From NCBI RefSeq assembly GCF_031191545.1, contig NZ_CP133472.1, forward strand, positions 434,001-498,000: DNA of 64,000 nucleotides. The letters are read 5' to 3'. The notes beneath the pieces are model-generated. The model was not told where the DNA came from. It saw only the letters and a list, made by a program, of their open reading frames with translations, and did no database searches. The DNA is from Schaalia odontolytica (GTDB lineage Bacteria > Actinomycetota > Actinomycetes > Actinomycetales > Actinomycetaceae). The stretch's first letter is position 1, and the number at the start of each line of letters is the position of its first letter. The translations under genes were made by a program, and so were the position numbers. This document shows positions 20,601 through 29,310 of this stretch, in pieces.

Positions 20601-20847
20601 CTTCCTGGGCACGTGCGCGTTTGATGGCGTCGCCCAGGTTACGAGCGCGACCGACGCGCACGAGTTCGGCGCCCCGGGGAACTCGATCGGCCGGGAAGGG
20701 AGTGACGTGACGTCCTGCGACGTCGATGATGGTCAACGAATGCGGGGCCACCGATTGTTCTTCGATGGCCCGCAAAACGGACTGGGTGAGCGGCGTTTCT
20801 CCCCTTGTGACGAGGACCGCGCCGACGGAGCGCTGTGTCGGGCTCAA
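17683..20847 (-). CDS. Large membrane glycosyltransferase, family 2
   Basis: The 1054-residue protein has an N-terminal GT-A domain (1-250). WWWILHDDSAPEPECL carries the DDS metal site, and GGFDTALGPFGDGLDLGRRL resembles the ED-type acceptor motif. About 12-14 membrane segments (roughly 285-850) follow, then an extracytoplasmic C-terminal domain and a last membrane helix near the end (VIPWRIAAGACLIVACASAL). It probably adds sugar to a lipid-linked glycan at the membrane. The start is TTG at 20847, overlapping the WhiB stop (TTGA), so it is likely co-transcribed with whiB. Start confidence is moderate. Confidence 0.88.
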   Translation of the reverse strand: MSPTQRSVGAVLVTRGETPLTQSVLRAIEEQSVAPHSLTIIDVAGRHVTPFPADRVPRGAELVRVGRARNLGDAIKRARAQEAAFSSEQWWWILHDDSAPEPECLGELIRAATVGKTVGAVGVKQISWDGTRLLELGIFATASARRLERVGDDDIDQGQYDGTSDVLGVGTAGLFISAEAYEAVGGFDTALGPFGDGLDLGRRLHLAGYRVIVAPKARVRHARVSLYSGLAAADDTEHYEPTGDVSDGLADGDAATDGSFRKRRYAQMYNWCKAAPSVLLPLLALWLLVWSPARALGRVLTGRTSLAIPELGALLSLIGATPRLLAGRARAARSRTVPRSALRALETAPASLRKEPARVDEDEHGERIDPLIVASMRRYRLRSASVGLVLALVTSLIAAAQWWGTSAGLVGGAWVSMPATWTELWTAAWSAWVPGGDGYAGGADPLAILLALLSAPFAPLGITPGACATFLLVASSPLAAMAAWIPSRALSASLRLRFLVSLAWAFAPALALSGTHGVLAGTLAHIALPVFAAFCAGAPRPLLVAGASGIESAPLQPRGVNAGCAALALVVLSCCAPWTMPVGGIALARRSRRRLIVALPALTLLLPTYGSIVAHPAAWPALASTSGGVHAYTRAPSWMALLGMPAAPSSTLEAIALGVVGGGALVLATVALLRSRSHPVIVAYACALIVSAIAWGASHIGVGIAGAQVASAWASPALSLAFGLLVILSTRVNAVATSRADDDLLAWDASRSFVLRASGGLVAVALLGAASTVSVSAFASRSDADEVPTFTMSQRETVSALSSPIASAVASQAQRSPRAGRILVLEGDPVNDTVNALLWRGNGPSLTTSAPAIHALNLAQARSGAATGTLEDPATASLAQAAYTLVVYPDDGTVQTLAAHDVDTILVPLGASGSAALTSGLDRADGLEKVGDTNSGTVWRVRPGGLPPARVRVESPNGIATPVGSSQLRVDGDVQASGTLVLAERADSGWHAWVDGVALTPVASGDGWSQAFDMPTSGHLTVTYDAWWVIPWRIAAGACLIVACASALSAWRKR

Positions 20848-21140
20848 CCGGCCATACGGCGCAGGCGCCGCCTCTCGCGCTCGGACATACCGCCCCAGAT
20901 ACCAAAGCGCTCGTCGTTAGCCAGCGCGTATTCGAGGCAGTCCTCGCGAACCTGGCAGGCCTGACAAACAGCCTTGGCCTCGCGTGTGGAGCCACCCTTT
21001 TCAGGGAAGAACGCCTCGGGATCCGTCTGCGCACACAGGGCGTGCTGCTGCCACGCAAGGGGGCCGTCAATGCGGGCGTACTGCGCCGCGTCGGCATCCT
21101 CGGACCACTCGAGGGGTCCGTCACCGAAGATGTTCCACAT
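20844..21140 (-). CDS. WhiB-family Fe-S transcription factor (WhiB2/WhmD type)
   Basis: The 98-residue protein has the four iron-sulfur ligands C36, C59, C62 and C68 (C-x22-C-x2-C-x5-C). The GIWGG turn lies at 80-84, with a basic C-terminus SERERRRLRRMAG. WhiB2/WhmD proteins control septation with WhiA in actinobacteria. Placement beside the cell-wall glycosyltransferase and TIGR03089 genes fits WhiB2 rather than WhiB1 or WhiB7. AAGGAG lies eight bases before the ATG. A strong promoter (TTGACT-17-TGTAAT) is visible upstream. Confidence 0.93.
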   Translation of the reverse strand: MWNIFGDGPLEWSEDADAAQYARIDGPLAWQQHALCAQTDPEAFFPEKGGSTREAKAVCQACQVREDCLEYALANDERFGIWGGMSERERRRLRRMAG

Positions 21141-21177
21141 TGCGGGAGCTCCTTATAACGAATCGATCAATACGAGA

Positions 21178-21206
21178 ATTACACGCGTGTCATTGCCCAA
21201 AGTCAA
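21178..21206 (-). promoter_or_regulatory. Promoter of whiB
   Basis: Reading the minus strand, a -35 TTGACT (21206-21201) and -10 TGTAAT (21183-21178) are separated by 17 bp. The -10 lies about 37 bp before the whiB ATG. It is one of the best sigma-70-type matches in the window. Confidence 0.75.
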
Positions 21207-21266
21207 GCCGTTTCGCGATAATGAGACCTTTCCCGTAGCACTTGACCCGGCGGTAAAACAGTGCCC

Positions 21267-21304
21267 TCTTCCAAGGACTTCACAGTTACTAAGTATTTGG
21301 AAGA
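21267..21304. promoter_or_regulatory. Inverted repeat TCTTCCAA-N22-TTGGAAGA
   Basis: Perfect 8-bp arms at 21267-21274 and 21297-21304. The right arm contains the -35 element of the TIGR03089 promoter, so a bound protein could block it. The element lies in the whiB/TIGR03089 divergent region. Confidence 0.45.
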
Positions 21305-21324
21305 TCTGTGACCTTCGATATACT
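21297..21324 (+). promoter_or_regulatory. Leaderless-type promoter of the TIGR03089 gene
   Basis: TTGGAA (21297-21302) and TATACT (21319-21324) are spaced 16 bp. Seven bases separate the -10 from the ATG at 21332, so transcription would start at or next to the ATG. No Shine-Dalgarno is present. Confidence 0.65.
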
Positions 21325-21331
21325 TGAAACC

Positions 21332-22063
21332 ATGAACAATAAGTCCTCAGAAAATATGACCAGGCTCACCCACTTTATCACGGCGGTTAACGATTGGTCA
21401 GGACCAGCTCTCACCCAGTACGGCCAGGAGCGAGTTGAACTGGGAGGACCCGTGGTCAGCCGGTGGCTAGCGAAGATCGCGAACTACCTGACAAACGAGC
21501 TCGCCACCGATCTGTTCGGCACGGGTGAACCAACACCGACTCGCATCTACACGACTCTTCAGCCCTGGCAGGACGTCCTCTGGCACATCGCAGCCCGGGC
21601 AACGGGGTGGGAAGTACTCGACACGCGACGCCCCCTGCCCGGAGACCTCTTCGTGACGAACAACCTCGGGGCCGAAGCATCCGACGCACTGGAGTCAGGC
21701 GCGCACGTGCTCGCCCAGCCCGCGCAGTACCTATCCTTCGCGTGGGACGGGCCACTGGACGGAGCGATGGACGGGCTCGCAGAAATCTCGACGCAGCCGG
21801 ATGCCCTCATCGTCGACACGCCCCCGCTGCTGACTGCAGCCCGCGACGAGGCCCTGGCAGGCTCACGCCCCTCCGCTCCGGCGCAGGGGCGGCGCGTCGC
21901 GCTTGTGTGGGATCCCCGCACGGGCGCGGGACAGGTACTGGATCAGTGGATGCAGGGACGCTCGGTGGTCATCATCGACCCACACGCCGTCTCCCCAAAC
22001 GAGCTCGAGCAGATTCTCACGACGGAGGATGCAGACGGGGGCCTTCTCACCTATCGGCGGTAG
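21332..22063 (+). CDS. TIGR03089 family protein (truncated acyl-CoA synthetase-like)
   Basis: The 243-residue protein corresponds to the N-terminal part of AMP-forming acyl-CoA synthetases without the AMP-binding core. This is the usual form of TIGR03089, which sits near LCP, WhiB2 and sugar-nucleotide genes in many actinobacteria. The ATG at 21332 is supported by a -10 TATACT seven bases before it; a GTG at 21308 would lie upstream of that -10. It is divergent from whiB and converges on the GT2 gene at 22067. The function is not established; catalytic adenylation motifs are absent. Confidence 0.85.
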   Translation: MNNKSSENMTRLTHFITAVNDWSGPALTQYGQERVELGGPVVSRWLAKIANYLTNELATDLFGTGEPTPTRIYTTLQPWQDVLWHIAARATGWEVLDTRRPLPGDLFVTNNLGAEASDALESGAHVLAQPAQYLSFAWDGPLDGAMDGLAEISTQPDALIVDTPPLLTAARDEALAGSRPSAPAQGRRVALVWDPRTGAGQVLDQWMQGRSVVIIDPHAVSPNELEQILTTEDADGGLLTYRR

Positions 22064-22066
22064 GGC

Positions 22067-23041
22067 TCACCACACGCCCAGGACGCGGGCAGCCGCGAGT
22101 TTGAGACCCTCCATACGGTCGCGGCGAATCTGCGTCCAACGCAGGGCGAAACGAAGCCTCGAGGCGAGGCCCTGTCCCTCAAGCTCGCGCACAATGGCTT
22201 TCAGCTGGCGCGCACGACGCTCGTCGAAAGTTCCGACCTGCGCAGCAGTGCGGGACATCAGAATGAACTGCTTGCGGTAGAAACCATTGCGCAACTTCGC
22301 CATGCGGGCATCGCGCGCGCCGGAACCGGAGTTCGCGCCCTGCACGTTGCCACCGTGCTGACGGTACTCCAGGGTCGGCTCTTCGCCGATCGCCCACGTC
22401 AGGCCGATCGAACGAGCGAGCGCGTACACGTACCAGTCGTGTACGCCGATGTGGCTGTAATCGAGGTCACGGAGCACGCGCGCCAGCGCCTCGTGGGCCT
22501 TCGGGCTAAAGACATAGGTGGAGCCGGGACCCGCGGCCTCGAAGAGGAAGTCCCAGGCCCGCTGCGGCTGCGACTTGCGAATCAGCCGGCGCTCCCCCAC
22601 GCGCCCTCCGGGTAGCGACTGGAAGGAGGTGACGTTCGAGGACACGACATCGGCCCCCACGTCCTGCATGAGGGACAGCTGAGAACTCAGCTTATCCTCG
22701 TGCCACACGTCGTCCTGGTCGGTGAACGCAACGAAGGAACCGTCGGGGGTGTGCGTCGTGAACAGATGCAGGAAGTTGCCCGTCACACCGGGCGTGCCGT
22801 CACGCTGGGGCAAAACGGTGATCCGAGGGTCACCAGCGGCGCGCGCCTCCAGGTGCGCACGCGTGCCATCACTCGACGCGTCGTCGGACACGACGAGGTG
22901 GACCTCCACGCCCGTCTGAGCGAGCACGGAGTCCACCTGAGCGTCGAGCCACGCCCCGCCCTCGGCCATCCCGTTATAGGTGGCCATGAGAACGGTGACG
23001 CGGGGACGAGGGAGTGCTTGGTCTCGGGTCACGTTGCCCAA
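22067..23041 (-). CDS. Glycosyltransferase family 2 (rhamnosyltransferase-like)
   Basis: The 324-residue GT-A protein begins VTVLMATYNGMAEGGAWLDAQVDSVLAQ. It has the nucleotide motif VVSDDASSDGT, the metal-binding TDQDDVWHEDKL near residue 112, and HDWYVYALA later. This matches the RgpB/WbbL-like group that often transfers rhamnose. It lies four bases after the dTDP-glucose 4,6-dehydratase gene and is presumably co-transcribed, which supports a dTDP-sugar donor. The start is TTG at 23041 or GTG at 23032; neither has a strong Shine-Dalgarno. Confidence 0.87.
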   Translation of the reverse strand: MGNVTRDQALPRPRVTVLMATYNGMAEGGAWLDAQVDSVLAQTGVEVHLVVSDDASSDGTRAHLEARAAGDPRITVLPQRDGTPGVTGNFLHLFTTHTPDGSFVAFTDQDDVWHEDKLSSQLSLMQDVGADVVSSNVTSFQSLPGGRVGERRLIRKSQPQRAWDFLFEAAGPGSTYVFSPKAHEALARVLRDLDYSHIGVHDWYVYALARSIGLTWAIGEEPTLEYRQHGGNVQGANSGSGARDARMAKLRNGFYRKQFILMSRTAAQVGTFDERRARQLKAIVRELEGQGLASRLRFALRWTQIRRDRMEGLKLAAARVLGVW

Positions 23042-23045
23042 GGAT

Positions 23046-24131
<1,086 letters not shown>

Positions 24132-24260
24132 TCACGCATTCCCTGCCAGTGTCTTTCACTTACCCGTCGGATACGTCACTATTCACCAGGCTGAAGGTCC
24201 GCTGAGGCACCGCATCTCGCTGATAGATTGGAGATATCCCCCAACAGAAACGGACCCCTC

Positions 24261-24854
24261 GTGACTCGTCTCCTCCCCGCCCTCGGCCTGGTCGCTATCT
24301 GCGCGCTTGCCACGGCCTCGTGCTCCCCGACCGATGAGACGCAGAGCGCTCAGTCAACCCCCGCAGTCTCCGTTTCCCCAGGAGACCCGGGCCAGCCATC
24401 GAGCTCGACCATGCCGACCCTGCACGCAGCCTCTCCCGGATGCGCCGCAATGGACGAGATTTTCACCGAGGCCCTCAACGGCTCCGAGACGGGACAGGTC
24501 TACAGGGACGTCGCTACCAAGGGCTCCGAGGAGACCACTGCTGAGGAGCGCCACCGCGCGTGGGAGGCCTTCGCGGCCGCTTTCAAGAACGACTACTCCG
24601 AACGCCTCCTGCAGGCCGCAACCGACGAGACCTCCAAGCAAGCCCTTGCCGCCCTCGCGGTCTACGTTGAGCGTAACGCCGCCCTTGACTCCGGCACTAT
24701 CCCCGAATTCGCCGATCAGGAGGCCGCCGAGGCCGCCCTCAAGCGCGGCGAGAAACCCGAGGTGAATCCCGCCTACACCCAGGCCCTGGCCGAGGCCACC
24801 AACGCCCACTCCACCCTGACGACCTGCATGCCTCACTGGCCCATCGTCTTCTGA
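24261..24854 (+). CDS. Predicted small lipoprotein
   Basis: The 197-residue protein has an N-terminal signal peptide VTRLLPALGLVAICALATASC, with Cys in a lipobox-like context (ATASC), then a Ser/Pro/Thr linker. The mature part is mainly helical and Ala/Glu-rich, with two further cysteines (ASPGC and TTCMPHW) that could form a disulfide. I do not recognise a family. The start is GTG at 24261; an in-frame ATG 33 bp upstream would bury the signal peptide. It precedes the DUF2142/GT2 pair with an 86-bp gap. Confidence 0.75.
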   Translation: MTRLLPALGLVAICALATASCSPTDETQSAQSTPAVSVSPGDPGQPSSSTMPTLHAASPGCAAMDEIFTEALNGSETGQVYRDVATKGSEETTAEERHRAWEAFAAAFKNDYSERLLQAATDETSKQALAALAVYVERNAALDSGTIPEFADQEAAEAALKRGEKPEVNPAYTQALAEATNAHSTLTTCMPHWPIVF

Positions 24855-24940
24855 TCGATCAAGGCCTCTCCTCTCCGAATCAAGACACTGAGGGACTCGT
24901 GTAGATTAGACGTACTTGTCCCGGAAAGATTGGTTTCTCC

Positions 24941-26491
24941 ATGGCACGTGCGCTTGTGAATCAGCTGGCACCCCTGCGCGCCCGTTTCGTTTCCTCCGCA
25001 GCGCGCCCTCTCGCGCTGATTCTCCTGGTCCTGGGCGTCCTCGCCGTCGCCGCGGGCTGGGTCTTCGCCTCTCCCCCCGGATCCTCCCCGGACGACGACT
25101 ACCATCTCGTGTCGACGTGGTGTCCCAGGCCGGTGGAGTCCTCGTGCGAGACGACCACGATCGACGGCGACCTGTACGTGATGGTCCCCATATCCACGTC
25201 GCACGCTCAGTGCGAGGCCTTCAACCCCAATCGATCGCACGCGTGTATCACAGAGTATTCCGACGACAAGATAGTCCCGTCATACCGGTACAACGACGGG
25301 CAGTACCCCTACGGCTTCTACCAATTCCATCACCTGTTCTCGCGGCACAACGTTGAGCGTTCCGTATGGATCATGCGTTCCATCAACGTTGCGATCGCGA
25401 CCCTCCTGATCGGAGCTGTCTGCTCACTGTCCAGCCGAGAGGTCCGCCGCTCAACGGCGCTGGCAGCCCTCGTCGCGTGGACGCCGATGGGCCTGTACTT
25501 CATCGCCTCGAACAACCCCTCCTCGTGGGCGATCACAGGCGTCTTCTCCTACGGCGCGGCACTCTACGGTGCACTGAACGCCCAGGGGTGGCGACGCTGG
25601 TCGCTCCTAGGCGTCGCAGCCTTCGCGTCCCTCCTGTGCTTCGGGTCGCGCGGTGACGCCGCCTTCTACGTGTTCGTGGTGTCGCTCGGCATCCTGATTC
25701 TGGCGGCGCGCCGCCGCCACCTGCCCGAGATCGGCATCGCGTCGCTCCTGAGCGCGATCGGCGTGTGGTGCATGCTCGGCTCCGGTCAGTCCAGCCAAAT
25801 CGCCCAGTCCGATGCCTCGGTGACCCTGCACGAGCGCATCGAGGTCGCGATCATGAACATCCGCTACCTGCCCGAGTACTTCGCAGGCTTCGTTGGCCTG
25901 TACTCCGGCCCGGGCTGGCGTGATACTCCCCTGCCGGGCTACACGACGGTCCTGGGGCTCCTCGTCCTCGGTGCCGTCCTGTTCTACGGTGCCCGCACTA
26001 TCAGCCTGCGCAAGGCCCTGGCCGCCTTCATGGTCTTCGGCGCGATGGCAGGCATCCCCCTGTTGATCGCGACCCCGACGACTTTCCCAAACCTCGGCGG
26101 TTATCACTCCCGCTACGCCCTGCCGCTGTTGGGCACGTGGCTGCTCATCTGGCTGTCCTGCGCGATCAAGAAGTCCTCGCTGGCCCGAGGCCAGGTCGTC
26201 ATGGTCGTGTTCTTCCTCAGCGTCGTCGACGCGGTCGCCATGCACACGACGATCGCGCGCTACGTTCGCGGCCTACTGCCGATCCGCCACTTGGGATGGA
26301 TCGCACCGGGTAACCTGAACGGTGACATCCAGTGGTGGTGGGCTGACATGCCGCTCAGCCCGATGGGCCTGTGGATCATCGCGTCACTGGGGTACGCATG
26401 TGCTCTGACGTGCGCGATCTACCTGCTGCGCCCGCGCCTCCAGGACGCATCCGAACTGACCATTTCGACCACTAAGGAAGGTACTGAATGA
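24941..26491 (+). CDS. DUF2142 family polytopic membrane protein (paralogue 1)
   Basis: The 516-residue protein has about 11-12 membrane segments. Its N-terminal signature after the first helix is SPPGSSPDDDYHLVSTWCPR. The position of the acidic DDD/DED motif resembles membrane glycosyltransferases of the GT-C type, and DUF2142 proteins are suspected to act in that way. A paralogue lies at 40258-41811 with the same opening motif (SP-G-SPDEDYH). The stop overlaps the next gene (ATGA), so it is coupled to a GT2. No clear Shine-Dalgarno precedes the ATG. Substrate unknown. Confidence 0.84.
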   Translation: MARALVNQLAPLRARFVSSAARPLALILLVLGVLAVAAGWVFASPPGSSPDDDYHLVSTWCPRPVESSCETTTIDGDLYVMVPISTSHAQCEAFNPNRSHACITEYSDDKIVPSYRYNDGQYPYGFYQFHHLFSRHNVERSVWIMRSINVAIATLLIGAVCSLSSREVRRSTALAALVAWTPMGLYFIASNNPSSWAITGVFSYGAALYGALNAQGWRRWSLLGVAAFASLLCFGSRGDAAFYVFVVSLGILILAARRRHLPEIGIASLLSAIGVWCMLGSGQSSQIAQSDASVTLHERIEVAIMNIRYLPEYFAGFVGLYSGPGWRDTPLPGYTTVLGLLVLGAVLFYGARTISLRKALAAFMVFGAMAGIPLLIATPTTFPNLGGYHSRYALPLLGTWLLIWLSCAIKKSSLARGQVVMVVFFLSVVDAVAMHTTIARYVRGLLPIRHLGWIAPGNLNGDIQWWWADMPLSPMGLWIIASLGYACALTCAIYLLRPRLQDASELTISTTKEGTE

Positions 26492-27534
26492 GCGCTCAAG
26501 TCACCGTCGTCGTACGCACTCGTAACCGCCCGGCGATGCTCACCCGCGCCCTGGCGTCGATCGCGTCTCAGAGCTTCGACGACTACGAAGTCGTCATCGT
26601 CAACGATGCGGGGGACGAGGACCAGGTCCGTTCCGTCGTCGACAAGCAGAACAGCGCCGTTCGCTCGAAGATCACGGTCGTCACAAACGAGGTCTCGAGT
26701 GGCCGCGAGGCTGCGCTCGAGTCGGGTCTCGCGGCGTCGCACAATCCCTACTATGCCGTTCACGATGATGACGATTCCTGGCATCCGCACTTTCTAAACA
26801 AGACGGTCGCCTACCTCGATAAGCATCCCGACGCGGGGGGCGTCGCCACCCGCTGCGAGATAGTGCGTGAGCGCGTGCGCGCCGACGGGACGTGCACGGA
26901 GATCGAGCGCGAGGTCCTGTCGACCGACAACTATGGCCTGTCACTCGTGGACATGCTGGTGGAGAACTACACGCCGCCGATCTCGCAGCTCATCCGCCGC
27001 GAGGTCGCGGACCGCGTGGGGCACTGGGACGGCTCCCTGCAGACGCAGGCGGACTGGGACTTCAACCTGCGGCTGTTGGCCGACTCCCCGGTCGGCTTCA
27101 TCGACGAGGGTCCCCTGGCCTACTGGCATCACCGTGACACGAAGGACGCCGCGCTGGGCAACTCGATCGTCACGGACGCGTATCTGCACAAGTGGGACAA
27201 CCTGCATATCCGTGATCGTTACCTGCGTGCGATGCTGGCCACGACGGACCCGACCTCCCCACACCTGGGGCAGGCGCTGCTCAGCGCCGAGTACTACCGG
27301 CGCATGCGCGAGGAGATTACCCGCACGGAGAGCAGCTACCACGGGGCTCTCAACCTCGTGCACGTCGACATGCTCAACACGATGACGGCGCTGCACCAGC
27401 AGGTGCACGAGCTTGCTCAAGAGGTTGCGTCCCTGCGCGAGGAGCTCGCCGCGGGCTCGCAGCTCGCGCGGTCGGTCAGGAGCGCCGCCTCCAAGTCCAA
27501 GCGCGCCGCCAAGCGGCTGATGGGCCGCAGCTAA
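26488..27534 (+). CDS. Glycosyltransferase family 2 with C-terminal coiled coil
   Basis: The 348-residue protein has a GT-A domain (1-240): VTVVVRTRNRPAMLTRAL, VVIVNDAGDED, and the metal-binding VHDDDDSWHPHFL near residue 90. A later QADWDFNLRLL corresponds to the catalytic-base region. Residues about 285-330 form a heptad-like helix (LHQQVHELAQEVASLREEL), then a basic tail. It overlaps the DUF2142 gene by ATGA, suggesting that both act on the same glycan. A 14-bp hairpin follows. Confidence 0.87.
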   Translation: MSAQVTVVVRTRNRPAMLTRALASIASQSFDDYEVVIVNDAGDEDQVRSVVDKQNSAVRSKITVVTNEVSSGREAALESGLAASHNPYYAVHDDDDSWHPHFLNKTVAYLDKHPDAGGVATRCEIVRERVRADGTCTEIEREVLSTDNYGLSLVDMLVENYTPPISQLIRREVADRVGHWDGSLQTQADWDFNLRLLADSPVGFIDEGPLAYWHHRDTKDAALGNSIVTDAYLHKWDNLHIRDRYLRAMLATTDPTSPHLGQALLSAEYYRRMREEITRTESSYHGALNLVHVDMLNTMTALHQQVHELAQEVASLREELAAGSQLARSVRSAASKSKRAAKRLMGRS

Positions 27535-27566
27535 TCGCATCGCTGCACGCCATATAGTGAGAGAAT

Positions 27567-27600
27567 CGGGCCGGTCGCGGAGCTTTCCGCGGCCGGCCCG
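27567..27600. terminator. Bidirectional hairpin between convergent genes
   Basis: A 14-bp stem with one G-U wobble (CGGGCCGGTCGCGG / CCGCGGCCGGCCCG) has a 6-nt loop. It is placed between the convergent GT2 (ends 27534) and NlpC/P60 (ends 27622) genes. There is no U-tract on either side. Confidence 0.65.
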
Positions 27601-27621
27601 CTGCCGTGGGACGCGCAACCC

Positions 27622-29163
27622 TTAGGGCAGGGGCCGCACGACGTCCGGGGTCATGCGGTCCCACCCGTATCCGGCGGTGATGTGCTGCATGCGGGCGGGG
27701 CGTCCCATCCAGTCGGTGTGGACGATGAGGTCATCGCCCAGGTAGATGGCGACGTGTGTGACAACCCCACCGGTCTTGTAGAAAATGAGGTCACCGCGCT
27801 GACGCTGCCCGAGGGGAACGTGCTGGAAGTAGGGGTAGGCATACAGCTCCTGGGACGTGCGATAGGAGGGCCACGCGTGCTTGATGACATCGATGGGCTG
27901 GGGGTCGAGTCCGGCACGGTACAGGGACTGGAGAACCAGACCCGAACAGTCGAATCCTTGGTCGTAGGGGCCTGCCCCTCCCCACGTGTAGGACGAACCC
28001 GTTTGATTCCACGCATACCCGATCATGGCTTCGATACGCTCGCTGCGCCTGGCCGTCAGGGGCAGGGGCGTCGCCTGGTATTGGTCGACGGTCCACGGGT
28101 AGCCGGTGTCCATCGCATCCCAGGTCGCCTCGTCGACGACTCCGGTGACGGGCAGGCCCATGCGCTGCTGGAAGTTCTTGACGGCGGCCACGAAGGGGGC
28201 GTCGACCGAGGCGAGCTTGCTGGAGTGCCACAGGCCGAGGCGCACCTGGGCAATGCGCACCTTCGTGCCGTTCATGCCCCACGTGAGCGTGTTGGTCGCT
28301 CCTGCGAGCCCCGTGATGTGGTCGGTAGGCTGGAGGTACTCCGCCGGTGCCTCGTACCCGCGCCACGCGCCCGAGGCGTCGAACTCGTAGCGACGGCCGC
28401 CCTGCTCCAGGGGTGCGGTTCGCATGATTCCCGTATTGGGGTCGAGGTAGTACCACTCTCCACCGTCGCGCACCCAACCGCCCATCTGCGCGCCGGATGC
28501 CGCGAAAAAGTGCCACCCGTCTTCCAGGCGCTGCCAGCCGGTGCGCATCGCACCCGACTCATCCAGGTAGTACCAGGTTCCATCCACTCCCGTCTTGCCC
28601 GTGCGCATGACGCCGGTAGCGGGGTCGAGATAGTACCAGGATCCCCCATCGCGTAGCCAGCCGCCGGTCAGCGCTCCGGAGGGAGCCAGGAAGAACCAGT
28701 TGCCGGAGTTGCGCAGCCAGCCGGTAGCCATGTATCCGCTGGCGTTGAAGTAGTAGCGACTTCCGCCGATCTCCACCCACCGGGAGGACGGGTAGCTGCC
28801 GTCGGAGCGGCGCCACCACCAGCCGACCGAGTCGCGCATCCATGCGCCACTGTCGATCTCATCCGAGGCACCCATCGTCGGAGCTTCGTCCGACACCGAC
28901 GAGGCCCCACCCGCCCGGTTCTCGCTGCTCGCGTTAGGGGCGGCGGGTTCGGGTGCGTCCGTGGCCTCGGGGCTGGGAGGGGACGACGGAGTAGTGAGCG
29001 AAGCGGACTGGGTCGTTGCGGAGCTTAGGGCTCCGGATTGCGCCGCGCCTTGTTCCCCGGCATCGGCGCGCACCTGCGCGGGCAGGGCTATCAGCGCGAG
29101 GGACAGGGCGGCGGTCAGGGCGCACGGGTACGCGCGTCGGGCGAGCGTGGACGTCAATGCCAT
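27622..29163 (-). CDS. NlpC/P60 peptidoglycan hydrolase with choline-binding-type repeats
   Basis: The 513-residue exported protein has a signal peptide (1-34) and a Ser/Thr/Pro linker. About seven 20-residue aromatic repeats follow (about 105-270, for example GWLRDGGSWYYLD and GSRYYFNASGYMATGW), like the choline-binding repeats of pneumococcal LytA. A PG_binding_1 domain (about 290-355) and an NlpC/P60 domain complete it, with catalytic C406 in FDCSGLV and H470 in VVTHVAIYLG. NlpC/P60 enzymes cut peptide bonds in peptidoglycan stems. A lic operon lies 13 kb away, so repeat binding to phosphocholine is plausible. A -10 TATACT lies at 29205-29200. Confidence 0.93.
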   Translation of the reverse strand: MALTSTLARRAYPCALTAALSLALIALPAQVRADAGEQGAAQSGALSSATTQSASLTTPSSPPSPEATDAPEPAAPNASSENRAGGASSVSDEAPTMGASDEIDSGAWMRDSVGWWWRRSDGSYPSSRWVEIGGSRYYFNASGYMATGWLRNSGNWFFLAPSGALTGGWLRDGGSWYYLDPATGVMRTGKTGVDGTWYYLDESGAMRTGWQRLEDGWHFFAASGAQMGGWVRDGGEWYYLDPNTGIMRTAPLEQGGRRYEFDASGAWRGYEAPAEYLQPTDHITGLAGATNTLTWGMNGTKVRIAQVRLGLWHSSKLASVDAPFVAAVKNFQQRMGLPVTGVVDEATWDAMDTGYPWTVDQYQATPLPLTARRSERIEAMIGYAWNQTGSSYTWGGAGPYDQGFDCSGLVLQSLYRAGLDPQPIDVIKHAWPSYRTSQELYAYPYFQHVPLGQRQRGDLIFYKTGGVVTHVAIYLGDDLIVHTDWMGRPARMQHITAGYGWDRMTPDVVRPLP

Positions 29164-29310
29164 GGCGGTGCCTTGTCGCTGGGAGACAGTTCTCCGAGAA
29201 GTATATGACAGTCATCACCATGGACGGGTGCGTTTGGCCCACCGGCCGTACGACAAGTCCCGTGGCCCATCGGTATGTGCTCCGCTGGGCCCCGCGCCAC
29301 TGTCGGCGCG

